From: SFWF01 sp045537915
GTDB lineage: Bacteria; Bacillota; Clostridia; Oscillospirales; Acutalibacteraceae
NCBI GenBank assembly: GCA_045537915.1
Contig: JAZSQK010000019.1
Coordinates: forward strand, 1-12,076
Direction: 5' to 3'
DNA length: 12,076 bases
In this document: in pieces, positions 6,589-12,076 of the stretch
How the letters are laid out: every line of letters starts with the position of its first letter
Position numbering within the stretch: the stretch's first letter is position 1
The notes under the pieces: model-generated
What the model saw: only the letters and a program-made list of their open reading frames with translations
The model's database searches: none
Told to the model about the DNA's origin: nothing
Program-made: the position numbers and the translations under genes

Positions 6589-6664
6589 GTAGAACGCTGT
6601 CTGTAAACTGCCCCAAGGTGTACTGTTCGCACAATTTGGGGCAGTTCGAGTTCTTTAATTCTAC
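6589..6664. repeat. Nested inverted repeat downstream of mtaB
   Basis: AACTGCCCCAA (6606-6616) pairs perfectly with TTGGGGCAGTT (6636-6646), with a further GTG/CAC pairing in the loop. An outer pair, GTAGAA (6589-6594) with TTCTAC (6659-6664), can close the whole structure; GAAC (6592-6595) with GTTC (6650-6653) competes. On the plus strand no T-run follows, so it is a poor mtaB terminator as it stands. On the minus strand the outer stem is followed directly by six Ts. It may be an atypical terminator or the remnant of a small dispersed palindromic element. Confidence 0.55.
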
Positions 6665-6820
6665 CATAGGAGGAGCTTTTACTATTATCCGTTTTTACTG
6701 GATTTGTTCAATTTCATTCTGCTTTATTTTCTGGAGCGCCAAATAAAAATGTTAATATCTGGGTTCCCTTAAAGCCTCCTGTTTTATCCGAACCGACCTT
6801 TTATCATAAACAAGTTGGCC
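6665..6820. other. Intergenic stretch with no recognisable gene
   Basis: No convincing coding frame, RNA gene or repeat is visible. An orphan AGGAGGAGC (6668-6676) sits before a frame with no ATG, GTG or TTG start at the right distance. It could only begin at an ATT (6684) and would give a 20-residue hydrophobic peptide ending at 6746. This may be decayed sequence attached to the inverted repeat just upstream. Confidence 0.4.
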
Positions 6821-6849
6821 TTGCAATTTTCTTTTATGAGATGTATAAT
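6821..6849 (+). promoter_or_regulatory. Promoter of the rfb (CDP-dideoxysugar) operon
   Basis: TTGCAA (6821-6826, four of six) and a perfect TATAAT (6844-6849) are separated by 17 bases. The predicted start of transcription near 6856 leaves a leader of about 30 nt, which contains the AAGGAGGAG ribosome binding site (6872-6880). Confidence 0.75.
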
Positions 6850-6885
6850 AAACATGTGTAATTATGTGCCCAAGGAGGAGTATAT

Positions 6886-7674
6886 ATGAAGGTTGTTATT
6901 CTTGCGGGGGGATTTGGAACAAGAATCTCCGAGGAAAGCCAGTTTAAACCTAAACCGATGCTTGAGATAGGTGGCAAGCCAATCCTCTGGCATATTATGA
7001 AGGAATATTCTTATTACGGCTTTAACGAGTTTGTCATTTGCGCCGGATATAAGCAGCATATAATTAAAGAATGGTTTGCCGATTACTTTTTACATAACAG
7101 CGACATTACCTTTGATTTTACAAGCGGAAAGAATGATATGATAGTTCACGACCAGCGTTGTGAAAACTGGAAAGTAACGGTTGTTGATACAGGACTTCAC
7201 ACTATGACGGGTGGCAGAATCAAGAGAATCCAAAAATATATCGGGGACGAGCCCTTCCTGATGACCTACGGAGACGGAGTCTGCGATGTTAATATTAAAG
7301 AGCTTGTAGAATTCCACCGTTCGCACGGCAAGATAGCAACCCTCACGGCTGTTGCTCTTCAGCAGGAAAAGGGAGTTCTTGATATCGGCGGAGACTATGC
7401 GGTTAAATCCTTCAGGGAGAAGAATAAGAACGACTCTGCCCCGATAAATGCGGGATATATGGTTTTAGAGCCTGAAATATTTGATTATATCGAGGGAGAC
7501 TCAACCGTTTTTGAACGTGCCCCGCTTGAAAGACTTGTTGCCGAAGGAGAGCTTATGAGCTATCTCCATAAGGGCTATTGGCAGTGCATGGATACAAAGA
7601 GGGAAAAAGATATATTAGAGGATTTAATAGACTCAAAAAGGGCTTCCTGGATGGTTTGGGAGAAGGATAAATGA
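6886..7674 (+). CDS. rfbF: Glucose-1-phosphate cytidylyltransferase RfbF
   Basis: This 262-residue cytoplasmic enzyme makes CDP-glucose and pyrophosphate from CTP and glucose-1-phosphate, the first step to CDP-3,6-dideoxyhexoses. The N-terminal LAGGFGTRISE (6-16) is the nucleotide-binding loop of sugar-phosphate nucleotidyltransferases. FKPKPMLEIGGKPILWHIMK (21-40) supplies the conserved lysines. TYGDGVCDV (near 128-136) holds the metal-binding aspartate and is typical of RfbF. The length matches the family. AGGAGG lies seven bases before the start. It is the first gene of its operon, overlaps the next by four bases (ATGA), and is followed by rfbG and rfbH, which use its product. Confidence 0.94.
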   Translation: MKVVILAGGFGTRISEESQFKPKPMLEIGGKPILWHIMKEYSYYGFNEFVICAGYKQHIIKEWFADYFLHNSDITFDFTSGKNDMIVHDQRCENWKVTVVDTGLHTMTGGRIKRIQKYIGDEPFLMTYGDGVCDVNIKELVEFHRSHGKIATLTAVALQQEKGVLDIGGDYAVKSFREKNKNDSAPINAGYMVLEPEIFDYIEGDSTVFERAPLERLVAEGELMSYLHKGYWQCMDTKREKDILEDLIDSKRASWMVWEKDK

Positions 7675-9704
7675 CGGATAAAAGACAGGCAGATATAGCT
7701 GCACTTCCGTTTGTGTGCGCATCAATTTTTACAGGGCTTGTATGCTGGTTATTGTCTTTTATCAACGATGAACTGGATACGCAATTTATAATAAACCATT
7801 TTGTTCCGACAATAGACAATTTTGTGGCTGAAAATTCAGAAAAGTTTCAGTTCGTCTTTGGAACGATAACCTTTGTGGTTGCTTATTTTTTAACGGGCAG
7901 TCTGGAAAATAAGGCAAGGCCAAAAGCATTGGCGAATGAAAAGCAGAACGGATATATTTATTTGCTGATATACACGCTTATAATCTACCTGGCAGTATAC
8001 ACCTTTTCAAAAAACGCAGTCTTTCTTGACAATTTTCCAGAAACACTTAAAAAGGTGTTTAAAATAAGTGTTTTGTTTGCGATTGCCTTTTTTGGAGTAA
8101 GGGAATTTATTGTTGTAAAAGAAGACCTTAAAAAGAGGATAAGGACGGCATTGCCCTTTGCGCATTGGGTGCTTGTTATTATAGGGCTTGTATCGGTAGC
8201 TGTTATCAGCTCTTTTTACTTAAGGGAAACATATTTTTATGGAGAAGGCAATGTAGAGCACCACACAGATGCATATTTTTATCCAATCTGGAAGGTTTGG
8301 TCAGGGCAGTATCCGCTTGTGGATTTTACGAGCCTTTACGGCTACTATCCATACTTTTTTGTTGGGGTTATGGCTCTTTTTGGAGGAGTATCTCTTAAAA
8401 AGTTTTCGGTAATTATTGCTTTTCTGATTGCAACAGTTTTTATCTGTATTTTCTATGTATTATGGTCTGTATGCAAACGAAAGACGGTTGCTCTCATGGG
8501 ACTTTTGTCGGTTGAATATATACTAATAATGTATAATACTGAACTGAGCGGAAGCTACTATCTGCAATATCTTCCCCACCGTATGATTACGCTTTGCTTA
8601 ATTCTTGCCATAAGCTGTCTTTATGCAAAGCAAGGTGATAAAAAAGGCAAGAAAGCAAGGTGCATAGAGGTGCTGGGTTGGATTTGTTCCGGCGCAGCAC
8701 TGCTGTGGAATCTGGACACCGGCATAGTTGTCTGGCTTGGTTGGGCAATTTATTTATGCTTTATTCACATAATAGAAAACAGCTTGTTTAAAGGAAAAAC
8801 CTGGCTGTTCTTCTTGAAAACTATAGGCAAATGCATTATAACAGGAGCGGCAAGTTTTTCGGCACTTTTGTTGCTCACCGGACTGTTAAGCGGAACCTTT
8901 GTGGGTTTCGGGGAGTTGTTTTGGGGACAAAGTGTTTTTTACGGCTCAGGCTTCTTTATGATTAAAATGAAGTTATATCATCCGTGGATGGTGCTCTTGC
9001 TAATATATGCGGTTGGCATCGCCGTTGCTTTGTCCGGAACAAAGGATTTGCGAAAAAATACCGAGCTAGACATTCCGAAAACTTTGATGATTTTTATGAC
9101 GGCTGTTTGTGGAGTAGGAGCTTTCATATATTATCAGGGCAGAAGCCACGACTTTGTTTTTGTCGTAGTGGTGTGGCCGGCACTAATGTTGTTTGCATTC
9201 TTCCTGGACGGGCTTATAACAAGGATGAAAAACGCAGACAATGCCACTGATGCAGTAAACCGTTGTATATCTGTCGGGTTGGCTGCGATACTGATAACCT
9301 TTTCGCTGGGTTGGTTCCACAACATATACTCTGACAGATATCTTGTTAACTTTAAAAACAAGGTGTCGATTGGACCTTCGGGCTTGCAGGAAGAAATAGA
9401 TATTGTTAGCAAAACGGGGATACAGCCTGAAAATGTTGAGTTGTTAACGGCTTATGCGGCTGAAGTGTATGAATATTTTGGCATAAGATATATGCCAAAG
9501 GTACAGGCACAGGTTGATGTTTTTTCCTGGACAGATGTAGAAGAAATACAGCTTTTGCTGGAAACAACATCAAAGGATGTAATAATAAGCAACAAAACAA
9601 GAAACTATCTGACGGCACATAATGAGCAAAGATTTAAAACTGTGATTGAAAACCGTTTCATTTTTGAAGAAAAAGGAAATTTTTTAATTTGTAGGCAAAA
9701 ATAG
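7671..9704 (+). CDS. Polytopic membrane protein, probable GT-C-type glycosyltransferase
   Basis: This 677-residue integral membrane protein has about 13-15 hydrophobic segments, among them roughly 11-30, 60-76, 95-112, 130-146, 163-183, 244-268, 303-318, 335-366, 437-454, 494-512 and 531-549. A soluble C-terminal domain of about 128 residues follows. The loop after the segment at 163-183 holds EGNVEHHTDAYFYPIWKVWS (192-211), then a DF..LYGYYP stretch (218-227). An acidic/His loop followed by a G-x-x-P-L-x-D-F...YG pattern recalls GT-C transferases that use lipid-phosphate sugars outside the membrane. I do not recognise the exact family. It starts inside the stop codon of rfbF (ATGA), so translation is coupled, and it lies before rfbG. 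Transfer of a sugar to a lipid-linked or surface glycan is inference; a polymerase-like role is possible. Confidence 0.6.
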   Translation: MTDKRQADIAALPFVCASIFTGLVCWLLSFINDELDTQFIINHFVPTIDNFVAENSEKFQFVFGTITFVVAYFLTGSLENKARPKALANEKQNGYIYLLIYTLIIYLAVYTFSKNAVFLDNFPETLKKVFKISVLFAIAFFGVREFIVVKEDLKKRIRTALPFAHWVLVIIGLVSVAVISSFYLRETYFYGEGNVEHHTDAYFYPIWKVWSGQYPLVDFTSLYGYYPYFFVGVMALFGGVSLKKFSVIIAFLIATVFICIFYVLWSVCKRKTVALMGLLSVEYILIMYNTELSGSYYLQYLPHRMITLCLILAISCLYAKQGDKKGKKARCIEVLGWICSGAALLWNLDTGIVVWLGWAIYLCFIHIIENSLFKGKTWLFFLKTIGKCIITGAASFSALLLLTGLLSGTFVGFGELFWGQSVFYGSGFFMIKMKLYHPWMVLLLIYAVGIAVALSGTKDLRKNTELDIPKTLMIFMTAVCGVGAFIYYQGRSHDFVFVVVVWPALMLFAFFLDGLITRMKNADNATDAVNRCISVGLAAILITFSLGWFHNIYSDRYLVNFKNKVSIGPSGLQEEIDIVSKTGIQPENVELLTAYAAEVYEYFGIRYMPKVQAQVDVFSWTDVEEIQLLLETTSKDVIISNKTRNYLTAHNEQRFKTVIENRFIFEEKGNFLICRQK

Positions 9705-9726
9705 CAGAGACATAAAAGGAGAAAAT

Positions 9727-10779
9727 ATGGATATTTCGTTTTATAAAGGCAAAAGAGTCTTTGTAACCGGACATACGGGTTTTAAGGGCGCCTGGCTTTG
9801 CAGAATGCTTGTGAACGCGGGGGCGATTGTTACAGGCTACAGCCTAGAGCCGCCGACCGAGCCTAACCTGTTCAGCCTGGCAGAGCTTGAGGACAAGATG
9901 ACAAGTGTTATCGGGGATATCAGGGATAAGGAGGCTCTAAAGGCAGCCTTTGACAAAGCAAGGCCTGAGATTGTTTTGCATCTTGCGGCTCAGCCGATAG
10001 TGCGTGACAGCTATAAGGACCCGCATTACACATACGAGACAAATGTTATGGGAACAGTAAATATACTTGAATGTGTAAGACAGTCGGATACGGTTAAAAG
10101 TGTGCTTAATGTCACTACCGATAAGGTTTACAAGAACAACGAGTGGTGCTGGGGATACCGTGAGGACGAGCCGCTTGACGGGTATGACCCATATTCAAAC
10201 TCAAAAAGCTGCTCCGAGCTTGTAACCCACAGCTATATAAACAGCTTTTTTAAAGACAAACTTGCTGTATCAACCGCCAGAGCGGGTAATGTAATCGGAG
10301 GGGGAGACTTTGCTCCCGACCGCATAATTCCCGACTGTGTGAGGGCGATGAAGGCGGGAAAGACCATCGGCGTCAGAAACCCCTATTCTACAAGACCCTA
10401 TCAGCACGTGCTGGAGCCCCTTTCGGTATATCTGACCATCGCCCAGAAGCAGTATGAGGATATTTCTTATGCAGACTTTTACAATGTCGGACCTGATGAT
10501 TGCGACTGTGTTACAACGGGAGAGCTGGTTGAGCTTTTCTGTAAATACTGGGGTGAGGGCGCTGTTTGGGAAAATCAGGCAGAGGAAAATGCGCCCCACG
10601 AGGCAAACTTTCTAAAGCTTGATTGCAGTAAGGTAAAGGCGGTCTTCGGATGGAAGCCTGTGTGGCATATAGCCGAGTGCATGGAAATGACCTGCCGCTT
10701 CAGCAAGGTTTGGCTTGGAAATGGAAATATAGCAGAAGAAATGGATAAAGAAATTAACGAATTTCTCGGAGGACGATAA
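9727..10779 (+). CDS. rfbG: CDP-glucose 4,6-dehydratase RfbG
   Basis: This 350-residue extended short-chain dehydrogenase/reductase converts CDP-glucose to CDP-4-keto-6-deoxyglucose with bound NAD+. GHTGFKG at 15-21 is the NAD-binding glycine motif; GHTGFKG rather than GGAGF is typical of RfbG. TTDKVY (130-135) contains the Thr-Asp-Lys active-site segment of sugar dehydratases, and YSNSK (156-160) is the catalytic Tyr-x-x-x-Lys. The substrate-binding part includes NVIGGGDFAPDRIIPD (188-203) and a TRPYQHVLEPL segment. Length is near the usual 355-360. AAAAGGAG lies just upstream of the start, and its 3' end holds the ribosome binding site of rfbH. It acts between RfbF and RfbH. Confidence 0.94.
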   Translation: MDISFYKGKRVFVTGHTGFKGAWLCRMLVNAGAIVTGYSLEPPTEPNLFSLAELEDKMTSVIGDIRDKEALKAAFDKARPEIVLHLAAQPIVRDSYKDPHYTYETNVMGTVNILECVRQSDTVKSVLNVTTDKVYKNNEWCWGYREDEPLDGYDPYSNSKSCSELVTHSYINSFFKDKLAVSTARAGNVIGGGDFAPDRIIPDCVRAMKAGKTIGVRNPYSTRPYQHVLEPLSVYLTIAQKQYEDISYADFYNVGPDDCDCVTTGELVELFCKYWGEGAVWENQAEENAPHEANFLKLDCSKVKAVFGWKPVWHIAECMEMTCRFSKVWLGNGNIAEEMDKEINEFLGGR

Positions 10780-10782
10780 ATT

Positions 10783-12076
10783 ATGGCTAAATGGACAAGC
10801 GAGGCGCAGGCCCGTAATGAGATAAAGGAACTGGTTTCACAGTATTACCGTGAATTTAAGGAGAAAAAGGAGGCCTTTAAGCCGGGTGACCGAGTAACCT
10901 ATGCATCAAGGGTTTTTGACGAAAAGGAAATGTGTGCCCTGACCGACGCCACACTCGATTTCTGGCTGACAACAGGCCGCTTTGCAGAGGAGTTTGAAAA
11001 AGAGTTTGCAAAATGGATAGGGGTTAAATTTGCCCACCTTGTAAACAGCGGCTCATCAGCAAATTTGATCGCCTTTTCGGTGCTCACCGCACCCGAACTT
11101 AAGGAGCGACAGATTAAGCGTGGAGATGAGGTAATAACGGTTGCCTGTGGCTTCCCAACCACCGTCACACCGATTCTTCAGTATGGCGCAGTGCCTGTTT
11201 TTGTCGATGTTACTGTACCCCAGTACAATATTGATGTAACAGCGCTTGAGGCTGCTCTCAGCGAAAAGACCAAGGCTGTTATGATAGCCCATACCCTTGG
11301 CAACCCCTTTGATATAGCCGCAGTCAAGGCCTTTTGCGACAAGCATAATCTCTGGCTTGTCGAGGACAACTGCGATGCTTTGGGAACACAATATACAATA
11401 AACGGCGAAACTCGTTTCAGCGGAACCTGGGGAGATATCGGAACTTCAAGCTTTTATCCTCCACACCATATGACAATGGGCGAGGGCGGCTGTGTTTACA
11501 CAAACAATCCGCTGCTTCATCGCCTCATTCTCTCCTATCGTGACTGGGGAAGAGACTGTATCTGCCCCTCGGGACAGGACAACTTCTGCAAACACCGCTT
11601 TGACGGTCAGTACGGAGAGCTCCCCGCAGGCTATGACCATAAATATGTTTACAGCCACTTCGGCTATAACCTCAAGGTTACCGATATGCAGGCGGCAATA
11701 GGCTGTGAGCAGCTTAAGAAGTCCCCCTCGTTTATCGAACGCCGCCGCCATAACTTTGACAGACTCCGCGCGGCTCTTCTTCCTGTTCAGGATAAGGTTA
11801 TTCTTCCCGAGCCTGCGGAAAACAGCCGTCCCTCGTGGTTCGGCTTCCTTATCTCGGTAAAGCCGGAATGCAGAGTCTCCAGAAACGACGTAACAAGGTA
11901 CATCGAGGACAAAAACGTTCAGACGAGACTTCTTTTCAGCGGAAATCTTGTGAAACATCCTTGCTTCGATCAAATTAGAGGAACCGATGCATACAGAGTG
12001 GTTGGCGACTTGACCAATACTGATTTCATTATGAATAACACGTTCTGGGTTGGTGTATATCCCGGTATGACAGATG
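10783..12076 (+). CDS. rfbH: CDP-4-keto-6-deoxyglucose 3-dehydrase RfbH (3' end cut by the window)
   Basis: The frame runs open to the window edge, giving 431 residues; about 440 is usual, so only a short tail is missing. RfbH (E1) removes the C-3 hydroxyl of CDP-4-keto-6-deoxyglucose using pyridoxamine phosphate and a [2Fe-2S] cluster. It belongs to the DegT/DnrJ aminotransferase fold. The lysine that normally binds PLP is replaced by His228 in SFYPPHHMTMGEGG (223-236), which marks a dehydrase and not an aminotransferase. Cluster ligands are Cys197 (EDNCDALG), Cys259, Cys261 and Cys269. The last three keep the known C-x1-C-x7-C spacing. The first gap is 61 residues instead of the 57 described for E1, from an apparent four-residue insertion near 204-215. 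GGAGG lies ten bases before the ATG, three bases after the rfbG stop. The reductase partner (E3) and later enzymes would be beyond the window. Confidence 0.93.
   Translation, partial: MAKWTSEAQARNEIKELVSQYYREFKEKKEAFKPGDRVTYASRVFDEKEMCALTDATLDFWLTTGRFAEEFEKEFAKWIGVKFAHLVNSGSSANLIAFSVLTAPELKERQIKRGDEVITVACGFPTTVTPILQYGAVPVFVDVTVPQYNIDVTALEAALSEKTKAVMIAHTLGNPFDIAAVKAFCDKHNLWLVEDNCDALGTQYTINGETRFSGTWGDIGTSSFYPPHHMTMGEGGCVYTNNPLLHRLILSYRDWGRDCICPSGQDNFCKHRFDGQYGELPAGYDHKYVYSHFGYNLKVTDMQAAIGCEQLKKSPSFIERRRHNFDRLRAALLPVQDKVILPEPAENSRPSWFGFLISVKPECRVSRNDVTRYIEDKNVQTRLLFSGNLVKHPCFDQIRGTDAYRVVGDLTNTDFIMNNTFWVGVYPGMTD

Noticed and set aside
6684..6746. A 20-residue hydrophobic peptide after the orphan AGGAGGAGC
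   Set aside because: It would need an ATT start, and nothing else supports translation; the stretch is recorded only as non-coding sequence.
11446..11973. 175-residue minus-strand open frame opposite rfbH
   Set aside because: It is antisense to the [2Fe-2S] region of rfbH and has no motif support.

Overview
The window looks like chromosome from an anaerobic Gram-positive bacterium of the class Clostridia, probably a gut or rumen relative of the Oscillospiraceae/Ruminococcaceae. This is an inference from four things: strong AGGAGG ribosome binding sites, consensus sigma-A-type promoters, surface proteins with a SipW-type signal peptide and a Gram-positive sorting signal, and an electron-bifurcating NfnAB pair typical of strict anaerobes. 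No rRNA, tRNA, CRISPR array or intact insertion sequence is visible.

Region 1 (1-2872, + strand) is a surface module. A leader with three consecutive stem-loops precedes a 646-residue exported protein. That protein has a TasA/camelysin-type N-terminal region and a GLUG-motif beta-helix. It is followed by a 210-residue pilin-like protein with one isopeptide (Spy0128/FctA-type) domain and a QTGD sorting signal. The module ends at a strong intrinsic terminator. The dedicated signal peptidase (SipW) and the sortase are not in the window; SipW may lie just upstream. The most novel reading is that the two proteins form a surface fibre plus its covalently anchored base.

Region 2 (2898-5236, - strand) is the operon nfnA-nfnB, a flavin-based NADH-dependent reduced ferredoxin:NADP+ oxidoreductase. 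Its genes are separated by 1 nt. It converges on the surface module, with back-to-back terminators between them. It has a consensus promoter whose -35 box is 2 nt from the -35 box of the divergent mtaB gene.

Region 3 (5239-6584, + strand) is mtaB, the radical-SAM tRNA methylthiotransferase. It is followed by a 301-nt intergenic stretch (6585-6885) that holds a large nested inverted repeat, about 150 nt with nothing recognisable, and the promoter of the next operon.

Region 4 (6821-12076 and beyond, + strand) is a polysaccharide operon: rfbF (CDP-glucose synthesis), a translationally coupled polytopic GT-C-like membrane protein, rfbG (CDP-glucose 4,6-dehydratase) and rfbH (the C-3 dehydrase). 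RfbH lacks only its last few residues at the window edge. Together RfbF, RfbG and RfbH convert glucose-1-phosphate to the precursor of a CDP-3,6-dideoxyhexose (or a related branched sugar). The membrane protein is the best candidate in the window for adding a lipid-linked sugar outside the membrane.
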